Source: Trochalopteron elliotii (Eukaryota; Chordata; Aves; Passeriformes; Leiothrichidae). From it: a stretch of DNA of 64,000 nucleotides. The stretch spans positions 1,250,012-1,314,011 of the forward strand of contig JANPWX010000215.1 of assembly GCA_024734555.1 (NCBI GenBank), in the 5' to 3' direction. Shown here piece by piece: positions 1 to 13,478 of the stretch. Numbering within the stretch: the stretch's first letter is position 1; every line of letters begins with the position of its first letter. The position numbers were made by a program, and so were the translations under genes. The notes below the pieces were generated by a model. The model was not told the origin of the DNA. It ran no database searches and was given only the letters and a program-made list of their open reading frames with translations.

Positions 1-3000
1 CTTAAAGTCCTTAAGGTTGGTTGGGATTTTTTCTTTCATCGTGTCCTTATTTCTATATACTTTTTTCAGGGGTTCTACTCATAACCAAATCTGTGCATAA
101 AACTTCCTGTAATTTAGAATTTTGAAAATATATAGATAATTTTAGAAATCCTTCTTCCAAGAGGCAGAAATTTGCCTCACCTGGGTGAAGATGTCCCTGA
201 GGTGAATTCATTTTCTCACTATGCAGTCTCTAGCAATTGGCATAGTACTTACCTGTAGACTTATTGATTTACCATTTTGTGTGAAATATCCCTTGCAAAA
301 CAGAGGAGTGGTTTTAAACCTTAATATTCTTTATACATTGAAAGATGTACAGACTTTCAAACTGACAGTCACACTTTTATCAAAGGAGTTTGACATTTGT
401 CCACCAATGTTAACTGTAAACAAAAACCAGATATGATGCTAAAGATACAGTAGCCTGTTGACTAAGAAGGCAATGTATTATAGGCCTTCAGAGGATAAAC
501 TTTCCATAAGAGAGGCTTCATGGACTGATTTCTAAAAGGGCAGACCAGAATCTTATAGAAACATGCTTTGAAAGATCTTCAAGATGCAGCTATCTACAGT
601 TTAATTAGAGAATTAGACTAGACTAAGCCTGAGGTCTAGGAAGTCTGCATAGACAGTGTGGAAACAATTAAGGAGAGCTATCTCCATAGATTTTTGAATG
701 GAAAAAAAAATCCCTAAAAATGGAGGCAATTGCAGATTTTTCTCTGGAGATGCTCTCTTCCCAGAGTGATTACACAGATTAAAAGTCTATCATTTAGGTA
801 CCTATACTTAAGTAAAGTAAAGCCCATCTTCATTCTCTCAAAACTTTGAAATGTCTCCTCCAACATATCGCCAAAATGTCCACTAAAAGTGTCACTCTGT
901 TGATAGACTTTGAAGCCAATATTCCACAGCACTGGTCCTTTCGCTTTAATTAAAAAGCTGTATTCTTGAAAGGATATTGGTTTATTACAATAAAACCCAG
1001 TGAATTGGTGCTAACTTGTTTTGAATACTCTAAATTTTCCCTGGACTCAGAATTTTAAAATCTTGTTTTTAAATACCTATGATGCAAGCTGCAAAAACCA
1101 GACTTCCTACTGTAGGACTGGTCACTCCTCAGCATTCTGAACTGTGAAAACTTAAATGATAGCTCTTCTATTGAATGTGTTTGCATTTTCCACAGCAGGA
1201 TAATACATTTTCCTATTTATAAACTCAAAAAATTCTACAGTGATTACCATAACCCTCCTACACAGGTGAAAGCTTATTTCTTTGTGCTCACCATGGTGTA
1301 GCTCATTTCTTGAGGCACAGAGAAGGACATTGTAAATAACATTTCAACACCCACTTCCCAGTTAATAATGAACAAACAGAATGTATGGCTAGCCCATTTA
1401 AAGTAGAAAAAGGTCAATAAATACATAAGAGCTGTTAGTCATGTCTGTAATCTGCCACATACAACAAGAATCACCATTAAAAAGGTAAAAAAGCTGATAT
1501 TACAAGTCTTGCTTTAGCTTCACTAACTGTAAAAAGTTGGCCCTGCTCTTATTTATCTTCCTTTCTATGCTTCCTACTTCTACCTGCATTACAAAGGCAG
1601 CACTGTGATCAACACACTGATTTTGGCCAGAGGAGACTTGAGCTGAAGGCACACAAGATGCAAGCTGTGCTTTTCACTTAGTTCTGCTGTGAACATGTAT
1701 GATTTACTATAGAACAAGTTTCACAGCACCAATCACAGGTAATTCTAGAAGAAAAAATTCTAAGTGAATTGGGAGAGAAAGTGAGATGAAGGTTACAGGA
1801 TCAGATGAAGCAACCACCTCTGCTCCTTAGCATTTAAAAGAGAGAGGGGTAAAATGGAATAATTGTTTTTTGATGCTTGAGTATCCATTCCAATATTGAA
1901 GATAGCTTTAGTTTCACCTAGAATTTTAAAATTTTGCAGTAAAGAAGAAGAGGAAAATTACCACTTGAATTCACATTCTTAATAGCAATTCACCATGGAC
2001 TTTAGAAGTGGTAGTGTTTTAATGAAATTATGTTTCATATTTAGAAGCTGAGGTAATTGCTGAAAGCTTAACTTGCACACTGGCCTTATGCTTGGTCCAG
2101 TTTCCAGGCCTCACTTTTTCTTTGCTGCTGACTTCTTGAAGGAATAACCCATATTAATTATTCCTGTTTATATCCCTCATGTCAACCAGTTATCAGGGTA
2201 AGTTTTAGTCCCTTTCATTTCCCTTGAAATGAAGAAAAGAAAAGCTAAGGCAGTCCACCCTAAGTACTAAGAAAGCAAATCTTAAAATACACCTGGTCCA
2301 GGAACATTATAAATTAACTGCAAAAGGGCAGTTGTAAAAACTTGATAGAAAAGTGAAATTAAATCATGGTATTATGTAAGTTTTTCTAACCCTGAGAGAG
2401 CTGACTCTTTACAAAATAATTTATTTTTGGATATCAAGGCACTTCAATCTCAACTTACTTTTAATAGATGGCTTTAGCAACTGTATTTGTGATGGCAGAA
2501 ACCTTAGAGAACACATTGCACCAATGCTGTAGCTCATGAAGAAACAGACGCAGTGTAGTGTATCATGACAGGCTGAAATGGAATTCCAGCCGTGTGAAGG
2601 TAAATTTTCCAGCTGTGCTAGCACAGATTGGAATAACTCACTCATGACTGCTGCAGAAGAAAGTGTCAGTCTATATCTCAAACTGTAGCTATCAACCACT
2701 TTGTACCACTGCCTGCAGCAAAGAGGGAAAAAATCAAAAGTAACAATGTGAGATTAATGCATTTCTGTGAAGGAACTTGCAGCATTATAATATTTTTTGC
2801 AATCATTATTTTTCTATTTAAATGATTTTTTGTCTGACTTTATGAACATTCAGATATCTTGTTTTAAATGGGTATACTACTTACTGCCACAGTATTCTTT
2901 TTTTCCTCAGAATGGCTGCTTTTTTACACATATTCAATGTGTTAGTGAAGGTTGTTCTATTATCATGAGTAATAAAGAAAGTTAGTTATGTCCACACATA

Positions 3001-5280
3001 ACTGTAAAATGAGAATAGAACTACAACAAGAATCTACACATGGTGGGATGATGCAGGATGATTGCAGAAGTACCTGGGGTACCAGAAAATGGACTCTTAA
3101 AAGTATCAGTCACTAAATCAATAATGCATTATGTTTTCTTTGAAAAACAATGAGTGAATTTTGAGAAAGTGAACTTGTGGAATTAACAACACTGATTTTA
3201 ACTAAGCACACTTTTTTCCTATTCAACAGTTCAGAAGTCACACTGAGTCTCTCAGGTCTCATTTCTGTGATTAAAATTCATCAGACATCCAGCTCTTTGG
3301 CTTGTGCTTACAGGAAATGGGATTTCTAAATTGGTTTCCTATCTAATCCAGGCTTGGAGTAGTTTGGACTTCAAGACCAGACAAATACAAGTCTTTGAAC
3401 AGGGACACAGGAACCTAAAATGTGCAAAAATATCAACAGAAGATACTTATTAACATCACTGAGTTTAGATAATGCTTCTCTTTTTATTCCTGACCTCATG
3501 ATATGTTACAATACACAAAATATGAGGCATTACTTTCAAAAGAAAAGCCCAGCATAAAAATGAACAAGAGAACAGAAGATAGGAAGGATGAAGAATGTCA
3601 AAATTCTAATGGTTCCTACAAGATATAAATAGGAGGATACTTATTAGAGTAAATATCCTATTATTTTGTCAAGGCTACGAATTCCTTTTGAAGTAGTGAT
3701 TGTCTGTTTTCCCAACTGTGGCAGTACAAGCTCATTCCTGACTAAACTTTCTCAACTAATTTCCCTTGGAGTATTTTAGATTTAATGTCATCTCAGAAAT
3801 GATCAACTTAATTTTAGTTGCTGTCTGGTCTCATAATCACTGATTTCAGGCATAAAAAGTCATCAGACAAAGCAGTCCTATATTAAAATGGTGAGAAAAT
3901 AGCTGGACTATAGATATGTTCTCATTAAAAAATTGTTGGTTTTATATGACAATTTAGTAATTTCTGTACCCATAGAAGGGCAAGTATATCAGGGACAGTC
4001 TATAGTTCTAATCTATACACTCACTTTGTTGTGTATTTATACCTATAAATCAAAACAGAACATTTTATCAACTGTGAAGGCAAAGGAAAATCTTCCTCTG
4101 CTTTTATGCAAGAAATACATAAAGTGCAGACATGATCCTCAGTGTCTCACAGCCACTTACACTTCTCTCCTTATCACGTACACATCTGGGTGTTTTATGT
4201 GACTCAGTGAAAACTTACAGTACCTCAGTGGTTCAAACATTTCAGTTTGCCTGAAATGAAAGGAAAATGCCTCTTCAGGTGATACTGTGCCTTCTGTGCA
4301 CTCATCCTTTTTCCAGCACACATTTCACATACCACTAATCTCATAATTTCTGACTTTTGTCTGGTCTCATAGTGACTTTCTGGAGGAGTTTAAATCCTCT
4401 CAGAAAACCTGTACAGCCACTCAAAAATAGCACTCCCTCCTGAGCCAATCAAACCTTTCAAGCACCTAGAAAAGACCCTAGAACAAGTAACTACTAAACT
4501 GCTAAAAGCTAGACTCCACACCTATTTTTACAATAGGATTTAAAGTTGTTGAACTGTGTCTGTTTAAATAACATTTATTTCAGTGAAAATCTTCATTAGC
4601 TGTTTGGCAAATTCACTCAACTTCTGCCAGCTGCAGGACTGGGTAGAAAATGAACTCTAATTGGACTTTGAGGTAGCAAATTTTACACTCTACAGAAAAA
4701 GAACTATCTGAAAATTTGCAGCTGGGGTTTAGGTTTGTTTTGGTTTTCTTAATTTTGATACTTCTTTCACCACAGATGCTTTGAAACAGATGAAAATTAT
4801 TTATTCCAGACCCAACCAGCTTTTCACCAGCTGTAGAAAAGTCAAACTGGGTGGAAGAGGAGGTACTCATTTTAGTATTCCTCTATTTAAATTTGACTCA
4901 AGCATCCATGGAAAATATTAGGCTCCATTCACAGACTATTTATAAAAAGCAGAAGGAAAATTAAACTAAACTGCCAGAAAGAAGGTTCATGCCTGCAGAA
5001 CTCAAAGGAATGATTTAAGAGTGATTTACAACACCTGCTGACAACAAAAGTGCATAACTATGTCCTGTCTCTCTCCTTCATATTGCTATGCACTGTCATG
5101 CCACACGAAAACAAAAGCTACAGAGAAAGAAACAATTCTCAAAATCCTGGCCCCAGGTTCAGTTACACAGAATTGGTGCAACTGCTGTGCACTCAGGTCA
5201 AAGTAGCCTGGCAGTCTCAGAAGAAGAAACATGATGTTGGGAGCACAAGTTCCTATTGAGATGCTGCAAACCCACCCCCT
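1..5280. other. AT-rich noncoding DNA, no gene recognised
   Basis: I see no gene, RNA or recognisable transposon here. The longest frames on either strand are under 100 codons. Their translations have no domain, signal peptide or repeat pattern I recognise, and none is flanked by a convincing splice acceptor and donor pair. CpG dinucleotides are sparse, so there is no CpG-island promoter. The stretch is best described as unannotated intergenic or intronic sequence. Confidence 0.6.
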
Positions 5281-5345
5281 AAAGCAAAAAAAAACCCAAA
5301 CAAACAAAACAAAAAAACCTACCAAAAAAACCCAAACCAAACTAA
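5281..5345. repeat. A/C-rich low-complexity tract
   Basis: The plus strand is a run of A blocks broken by C, of the form CAAAA, CAAA and CCAAA. This is low-complexity sequence, possibly a decayed poly-A tail of a retroposed copy, but no recognisable element body lies beside it. Its minus-strand translation gives a false hydrophobic stretch rich in Phe, Val and Trp, which explains the open frame spanning 5,086-5,466. Confidence 0.75.
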
Positions 5346-5899
5346 ATCCCCAGAGAGCAAATACCCACATGTGACTGTAGGAAAACTTGCACACCCAGAA
5401 AATGAGCTGGATATATATACACACAAAACATAGAATTTGTACAATAAAAACAAGGAGATAAAACATTTATAGGAGTCCCAGATGCCAAGGATTTCTAGAG
5501 CTGAAGCACACTTTTATAAACTCCTGATAATCCTTACTGCTCTATTCTATGCTTTTTAGTGTTTCATCATGACCCTCCTGAAATGGCAGTAATGACAACA
5601 GAGTGGAAGATTCAGTATATATATTCAACCTACATACTCACTGTAATGAGTAATGCTGTGTCACAATAATGTTTTTCTGGTTTAAATTTTGGCTTTGGTT
5701 TATTTTGTCAAAAATTATCACTCTTTGGATGCATTTCAGAGAATCCCCACAGTGATGCCAAGATCTCTTACATGGAAATAACCTATTTGTAAAATAATAC
5801 CAAGTATACAGAGTAATCTGAAGATTGTTATTCTTTATCTGGCCTACTTGGTCCAGTTTGCTCCTCCTCAATAGAATATATTGACATGGCGTGGTGTGA
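5346..5899. other. Noncoding, nothing recognised
   Basis: This is AT-rich sequence between the A/C-rich tract and an old CR1 copy. No exon, RNA gene or repeat family is apparent. The two minus-strand open frames that run from here into the CR1 are chance frames. Confidence 0.55.
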
Positions 5900-6320
5900 G
5901 TCCAGCAAAGGTGTGAGTCACCATGACTAAGGTGCTGCAGCACACAGCATATGAGGAGAGGCTGGGATAATTTGGTTTATTCAGACTGAAAAAGAGAGGA
6001 TGAAAAGAGATCTGGTTACTATCTATGTCTGATGTGAAAACACTGAGAGAATGAAAACACACTTTTCCTGAAGGTTTATGGTGACAGGAAAAAAGACTGT
6101 GGACACAATACCTACTAGAGGAAATTCCAATGTTAAGAAAAACTTTTAAATTACTGGAACTCATTCTCCAAAGAGATTGTATACTCTGCATCCTTGGAAA
6201 TATGTTCTAAACACAACACTGAGAAAAGTAATCTATTCAGTCCTTCTTTTAGCAGGTCTGTGGACTAAATGACTCTCATATATCCCTGCCAATCAAAATT
6301 GTTTTATGACACTTTGATTC
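5900..6320 (+). mobile_element. Old, diverged CR1 LINE 3' end
   Basis: The plus strand follows the order of a CR1 3' end. It begins with the end of the reverse-transcriptase frame, marked by a segment reading as 'CATATGAGGAGAGGCTGGGA' (about 5,948-5,967). Next comes the equivalent of the 'TTCAGCCTGGAGAAGAG' block at about 5,980-5,996. The 'GGAACTCATTCTCCAAAGAG' segment follows (6,156-6,175), the counterpart of the family's 'GGAACAGGTTGCCCAGAGA' block. A closing stretch around 6,278-6,310 resembles the CR1 terminus. Many substitutions and small indels separate it from the family, so it is an old insertion, 5'-truncated as most CR1 copies are. It has no coding capacity. The exact start is uncertain by some tens of bases. 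Confidence 0.72.
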
Positions 6321-9300
6321 AGGTAAGAGAAATTCTCAGTTTAGCTAGGAAATGCTGTGTGATGCTAGGAAATATTCACAGCTTTTCTTATTCATTTGAC
6401 TGAAGCTTGAATTTCAGTGAAATGGATATAAGGTCACCTTCATAGCAATGTCCAATGCAGAATTATTACTGCATTCACTCTGCTAAAGGGAAAATACTGG
6501 GAGAGGTAAAGAGAAGCATGGTTTGCATCTAATTGGTTGATTACAGGTATTTTTCAATATAAGAAAATAATTTATTTCTATTGTGGTCTTTCTGGAACAA
6601 AATAATTTGTTCTGGATGCAGTATACTCATCAACACACTCACAGGAAAAAATGATACAGTTTTGTCCATAATGTATATATTTTTCTAATCCTACCTAGCA
6701 TCATATTTGCCTCATTATGGCAGTCATTTTGTAATCATGTTGTAGCTCTGAGCAGTTTTTCAGTTTTCCAGTCCTACCTGTTTGCACGTGTTGTAACAAT
6801 GCTTGTATTGTTATCCAATGAGCCAGATCAAGCAAGCTGAAGACAAATCAAGATGAAAACCCATCAGTTAGCAGCCAGGTTGTTTACATGAACTGGATCA
6901 CTGCATGGGAACATGAAGAGCTTTGGAGAAAAAGTGAGACCCTTTAATGTCTTATTGAAGCAATAGCAGAGGTGGTCTTGATGATGATGTAAACAATGAA
7001 GATAACATACACCAGTAATGTCAGAACATGGCATGATACTTAGTCAGCAGAAATCTTTTTTACTTTTCTAATTGTATGTCATGCTTCAGAGAGAGGAATA
7101 GCTGGAGTTATAATAATCCCTAAGCAACATGATGGAGACTAATTTCTAATAACGTATCTGACTTTTGTACATTGCTCACTTCTTGCTTTCCTCCTTTTTT
7201 TTTTCCTGATGTTTGAATCTTCTCCATGTATTTAGCTTGATTGCACAATCAGCATTCTGAAAAATCCCATTTTCTCTCTCCATTCCCTTTCATCTTTTTA
7301 CTGTCCATAAATAGAGGCAAGCCAGGAAGGGGAGATAAGTGTATATCTATAATTGTAACAGTATAAAAACAACCCTTGAAACATATTAATCACTGACTAA
7401 TCTTCCATACTAATTTATCCCACTTGTCTGACAGCAGCTCTTTCCTCCCTGATCTTTCCTATTCTGAGACCAAGACTTCATGATCATATTCCTGACTAGC
7501 GGATGAAGTAAATTGGAATTATCATTTGACTACAGCTTCCTGTTTCCCATTATATGACAACTGTCAACTTTCTGCACAGTCAGGAAAATAAAAATTCTCA
7601 TTTGGGAAAGGGAAAGAGAAGAGAGCATTTTTCCTAAATGTGTTAACAAAGTCAAAGTCAAAATTTTTGCATTGTTATTATATATTTTGAGAAGCGTGAG
7701 AAAGAGACAAAGAAGACATAAGTGAGGTAGGATAGGAAAAGACCAAGCCTTGAACATGAATATTCTCACCTTTAACACAGCTAAGAACACAAAAGACCAA
7801 ATCCCAGGACCCCTAAATGCAGTCTTGCTTTCTGCAATGAGACTTTCAGTCAAATAAAATTTGATGGAACTAAAGGAATCGGTACTTGATCATAAATGAA
7901 GAAATGATTTGACACCAAAAAATAAGTTCTGACTATCTGCCACTTATCCTGAACCTATATTAATCAAGTAAGTCAAGGTTAGGTACTTGCAAGTGTTAAT
8001 AATAGATGCAGGGACCTGGCATAGCAAGCCCTTAGTTTGTAATTTACCTTCCTCTTTCTTTACTTTGAAATCAGGGAAGCATTTATCCTATATACTTTCT
8101 ACTTGGTAGCTTCACAAACAAAAGAAAAGATTGTATGACCCACTGTTCTCTACAATGGCCTATAAGTCAAATGGATTTGACCCTTCTCCAGTGCTTTTTG
8201 GTTTGTTGTTCATTTATCTTGCTTGTCAGGGCTCTGTATTTCTTGGTGATGATGTGAAATGTGAAAATGTATCCTCTTCTGTGGCTGCTCTTTTATTTTT
8301 TAAAGGATAAAAATAGATTGAATCTCCAGACCCTTCCAGAAGAAAAGAAATGGAAAGGAACAAAATGATCTGCTGAGCTTTATCAACAGGATGTGCTTTT
8401 CCAATTGTCTCCCTCCAAAAATACCTAGAAAAATAGTGAAAAATATTTTAGGTTAACAAAAAAGTAATGTGTTCAATTTGCTAGTATTGTGTACGGGTTC
8501 CAGTTTTCTTTACTTTGGGTTTTAAAAATGCTAAATGAAAATATATTGCTGTACCATCTGTATTTTAAATTAAACTCCCTCCTTTGGTCATTCTGGGTAC
8601 TTCCTTTCTATACTGACTTTTTCAATAATAAATTTGTTCTACTGTACTATTTCCCTCTAAAAAGTAGTTAATTGAACAATTTCAGGTCCACTCCAGTAAC
8701 TCAGGATATTGGCATTATTTTGTATATTTTTCTGATCAGGAGAAATATGAAATAATAGACATTTTTATTTCTCAGTACTTCCTTTATGGAGGCAGAATTC
8801 TGACTTGTTACTTCTGAAAAAGTGTTTAACAAAATACAGCATGTGATGTGTTAAATATACTTCAGTATGTATTTTAAAAAATAGTTGGCAGATGCTGAAA
8901 TTTCGTTCAGAAGAGTAGCATGAATTTTTACACAGGAAAGAAAAATATCTTGGTAGTCAGCTATACAGAGTTAATAGACCAAATTATAGCCTCATTTAAG
9001 CTATTATAAATCCATAGCCACTGCTAGTGAATTTAAATTTAGACTAAGCTTAATGACAGGAAAATTTGGGTAATACAGCAAGGGGAGATGCAGTTCACAT
9101 GCTAATCAACAGAGCAGGGACATTTTGATGACAACTGATTAAATGAAAAAAATTATATCTATAAAGGACTGGAACTGTGGCAGGACAAGCTACCAGCTCA
9201 AGATCCAAAGTGTGTGCATACATCCAGCCATTGAGGAGATACTTATGAAGTGGGAAGAAACACTGTTCATCTGCTCTGGGTGTGGGTTGTAAAAGTGGCT

Positions 9301-11264
9301 TCTTACTCCCTTCTCCCCCAGTTTTATGGCTGCATTTCTGGGTAGCTATGATTTTTGTACCATCCAAATTTTCCTGTAATAAAGAAACCATATCTCACTC
9401 AGTTAACCTACAGACCAAGTTTTGATTAACTTTGCACCTAGTCTTTACTCTAAAGTCTACTTTTAGCAGCTGATTTTATTCAGATGCTTGAGTAGCTGTC
9501 TGGAAACATCTCACTGTAACATAAGTGAGTTTCTCTACTTCATGTATCATAACATGAAATACATCAAATGCATGCTTCTTAGTTCTGTCATTGCTGGTTT
9601 TGATACCTTCTTCACAGAAAAAGGGAAGTGTGAAAGTAAAAGTAGTCTCTGTAATCTGTAAGGTGTATCAATTACACATACTCACATCCACATCCAAATG
9701 AAAGAATGAAACAGAAAGAGTTAACAACTAAAAAAATCTCATTTAAACTGTAAAGGAACTGATATTCCCTCACATGGATATTAATAGCTTTCAATGTCTT
9801 CTGCCAGTTCAACAGGCACAATGCAAAATCAATCTCTTTTTTCTGTCTTTTTCAGTCAGGTGAGCTCACAAGTTTCACAAGCTCATTTTCAGATGGAACA
9901 GGTTGGTGTACAAACACTATGCAAACAACAAATTGTTGGCAAGGCTGTGTATTACCATTATCTCTTCTAGACACCAGGCAGAGACGAAAACTAGCTCCAG
10001 CTTCTCTTAGTGCCAGACACCTGTTCATTTTTCTTCCATTGCATCTGCTTCACCTTCTGCTGTTCTATCAATTACTCTTGGGCTGTGGCATAATTCTCCT
10101 CAGCAGAAACCATTCCAGAGGGTCTGGAATTTCTCTGGGTTTGCGATCAAATGTAGCTGTGCCATAAGAATGATTTTCAACCAATGTGACATAGTGAGAA
10201 GATGCCCAAGGAGAAAAGTCTTAGTGACTTTCTAGAAGCAACACTGTTCATAACAAATCAGAACCCTAAACTAGACAGAGAGCTGAAAGTATATTTCCTA
10301 GTAACAAAGGATTTTATGGAATATTTAACATTCCATGTAGAGAAAAGCTTCTAATTAGACAGAAAGAAAAAGACCCCTAAGACAGCTGGAGTAAAGTAAT
10401 TGTTCTGCCTTGTCACTTGGTTGTTGATGCAGGCAATGCATACACATTAGTAGCAAGAAGTTATGCGGTTGTGAATTGCTGTATATTCCCTTCAGTAAAA
10501 CAGTGCTAATTTATCAGTCTGGTGGCAGAAATGCAAATCTTATCTTAGTTAAGATAATTCCAAAAATCTCAGGTTTTGAGCAGATGGTGACAACTTGATG
10601 AGTCTATGTTGGAGCTGGAGAAAAGGAAGATAATATTTCAGTTTTGTTCTATACAAATGTACAACATGACATAATTATACACTCGACTTATTAAGGAAGC
10701 CAGCCCATCAAGTTGGCCTTTTTTCACACTTTTAAAGTGGTTGCTTAAATTATTTCAATGAAATTGACTCAAATAGGAAATCAAGATCTCTACTTTAGAT
10801 TTACTGGTAGTTAATATTTACCAAGCCACACAGCACAGGTATAAAGATTATTTTGTTAATCAGTGGAGGGTGGTTTAAATCAATGTTAATTAATTTCTAT
10901 TGGTATCTGATGCCAATTACTTCTTGATTTCAGTAAAAAAGCTAAGTAAAAAAAACTCTTTCATATAAAAGAAGGACTAATCATGTCATTCTTGAGATAA
11001 CTACAATTCACAGTATTTAAGAAAGTCTGATATCTCATTAGGGTAGTTAAAAATGGGTAGAAAGCTGTAGATAAATTTGTCTGTTCTCCTTCAAACTGTG
11101 CTTTGCATCAACCTAAAAGCAATCTAGTCTGTTCAGTATAATGCCTTGTCAAAAATGGCTCTACCTGTTTAATAGAGATATGAAAATTAATTTTGTTGAT
11201 TTGTTCTATACTGCAAGAAGACATGCTTTATTTCCACCAAATCTTTCATATTTTGGTGTCTTTT
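6321..11264. other. AT-rich noncoding DNA
   Basis: No gene or repeat family is recognised. The reading frames are short, for example the minus-strand frame at 7,530-7,853 and the plus-strand frame at 9,919-10,167. Neither has family similarity that I know, nor splice context. A run of ten T residues lies at 7,195-7,204. Nothing else of note is visible. Confidence 0.55.
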
Positions 11265-11284
11265 AAACTGTTTTAAAACAGTTT
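11265..11284. repeat. Perfect 20-bp palindrome
   Basis: AAACTGTTTTAAAACAGTTT equals its own reverse complement over all 20 bases, with no spacer. It could form a cruciform or bind a dimeric factor, or be chance in AT-rich DNA. Nothing around it indicates a gene. A run of 13 T residues follows about 90 bp downstream (11,376-11,388). Confidence 0.9.
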
Positions 11285-13453
11285 GCAAATGATTGGATCA
11301 GCTCACTAGAGGAAAGAACTTTCATGCAGTTTTGTACGTGATATAATGGAAATTTTGTCATGTTTGTGGGTTTGGTTTTTTTTTTTTTCAATGATGTGAG
11401 ATGCTCTTTAAAAAACAATCTATTTTTAATTTTCCTTTCTCCTGGTTTTTTGTGGCTGTACAGCTGTTGGACTGATAACTTCTTTTTTTAAACCAGCTGT
11501 TTTTTGATTTTCTTTTAATAAAAAAGACCCAAATCTTCCAGCTTAATTTTTCTCATTTAAATTTGACTGAGTATATTCAAGCCCACCATAGAAAAAAAAG
11601 CCACCATAAAACAAAAGCCGGTAGAAAAACAGGATGAGTAAAAAAACCCAATCCTTAACAGAGCAACTGGACCCACTTTATCTTGTATCTCATGAGCCAC
11701 TACTCCATCTGTAAGTGCTCAAGTAGAAGCCACTGCCGTGCCAAGTATTTAGGCATTATACCTAAATACACAAGACTTAGTGTTTACTCTCCCTCCATCC
11801 TTCCCTGCCACCTTTCCTAAGCATCTTTACTCTTCAGTGTAGGCAATCTGGAGGAGAGAAAGCTTACTGCTAGTTGGGAGGTGTCAAGTACAAATCCCTG
11901 GACAGGCAGGCATAGCAGGGCAGGGTGTGAATTCACCACATGAACATGGAGTGAGAAGTAAAAATTGTGCAATAAAGCAAAGCAAAATGAAACAAAGAAG
12001 AACAAAATGAAAATAGCCCAAATTCTGTGCCTCGTTTTTCTCATCTGTAAATAATTTTTATTTCCCTTCTTGTATTTGTATACAACAGGAAAAGAAAGAG
12101 CTTTCTGAAGGTAAAATCTATAGTGTTTGTTCAGCATTAGCTGAATTATGAGTTACGACTGTAATAACAATAATTAAGCTCATAAAGATCCAGTGCTGGG
12201 CTGGCACAATTTTCATGAAGTGAAAAGGGCTTACAGAATGTCTGTTTGTCATGCAGGAGTTTTTACGTAAATATTAAAAGACAAAGAGAGAATTAAAGAT
12301 GTAGAACAGCCTTAATTTTGATATTTCTAGAGTTTCAGATTTTTGAAATTCCAAAAGTCATACTTTTTGTAACAAGCTTTTTGGTTTTCTGTACAATGGT
12401 TAGCAGCTCTAGAATCTCTGGAAATCATTTCATTACCATTGCTGAGTGTTGAAACAACAAGACTGTATAAAATCCTAGATAATAAAAGATGTAAAGCTTT
12501 GCCTTCACTACAGAAATCTTTTATTTGCAGAGGAATTTCAAAATTTGCAGTGAAATAAGAAAAAAACCCAATAATATCTATTAAAATTAAAAAATTAAAT
12601 TAAGAAGAGCTTACACAGGGAGCTCCAATCTTGCTTATATGCAAAACTTGACTGGCCAAGGCTGAGTGTTGTTCTGCTTGAAGTCAGAGCCTGAACCAGA
12701 TGAAATATTTTATTCCTTGTGACTATGAAATAGATTCCTCCCTAGCAAGCAGCTTGTATTCACTCACTATTTATAAATATTCTTAGGTAGTGAAGACAAA
12801 CCTTTAAATATCTTTACTAGATACCTAAAATATACTTTTGATGGATGTTTCTGTAAGTCTTAAAGATAAATCAATGTTTCTAAATTTTCTATTTCATAAT
12901 TAGTTCATAATTACAATACGATGAAGATGTACATTGAGTTTCTTCTCTTTCCATGGAGCACAACAGACTGAGTATACTGGACTATGAGGACTGAGTCACT
13001 CCACTCTGTTAACAAAGAGAGAGGCTGAAAATAAACACATAGAGTAAAACACTTCATGTTGAGGACTCAGGGTCTATACTGTACAAATTTTAGGGGATTT
13101 TACTTCTGACTGCTTCTAGTCTGACCTTGTAAACTGAATGCTCCTTAGCAGTTGCACTGCTTTCAGTGCACCCTGAGATCAGACCTTCCCATTTATTTTC
13201 ATCTGAAAAGGAACCCCGTTTATGCTCACAAAAATACAATGAGCAGAGGAGGTATCAGGACATTCATTTGGGAAGGACACACATATTCTGACCTAACACA
13301 CTAACATAGATGTAACCAGAAGCTATGCAAGCATCATTAGTATGGAACTTTGCCCAAGTAGCAGCCCCTACAATCAGGGAGCTTGATTAGTGCAGGTTCT
13401 GGCTCAACACTATGCTAATCACATCCTCCTGGCTTCTGGCCAGCACAAAGTGC
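11285..13453. other. AT-rich noncoding DNA
   Basis: No gene recognised. The 106-codon minus-strand frame at 11,817-12,137 contains a hydrophobic Phe-rich stretch but has no homologue I know. Its codons follow the local A-rich composition, so I treat it as chance. Confidence 0.55.
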
Positions 13454-13478
13454 AGGCAGAGGTCATTTGCCTCTGCCT
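13454..13478. repeat. Short perfect hairpin
   Basis: AGGCAGAGG (13,454-13,462) is followed by a 7-base spacer and its exact reverse complement CCTCTGCCT (13,470-13,478). The stem is 9 bp and GC-rich compared with its surroundings. It is too short for a microRNA precursor, and the flanking bases do not extend the pairing. Confidence 0.8.

Noticed and set aside
4228..4245. CAGTGGTTCAAAC as a possible hAT/Charlie DNA transposon end
   Set aside because: The match to the terminal inverted repeat is partial, and I see no partner in inverted orientation or 8-bp target duplication.
5086..5466. 126-codon minus-strand open frame with many Phe, Val, Trp and hydrophobic residues
   Set aside because: The middle is the translation of the A/C-rich tract at 5,281-5,345. 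There is no family similarity and no gene context.
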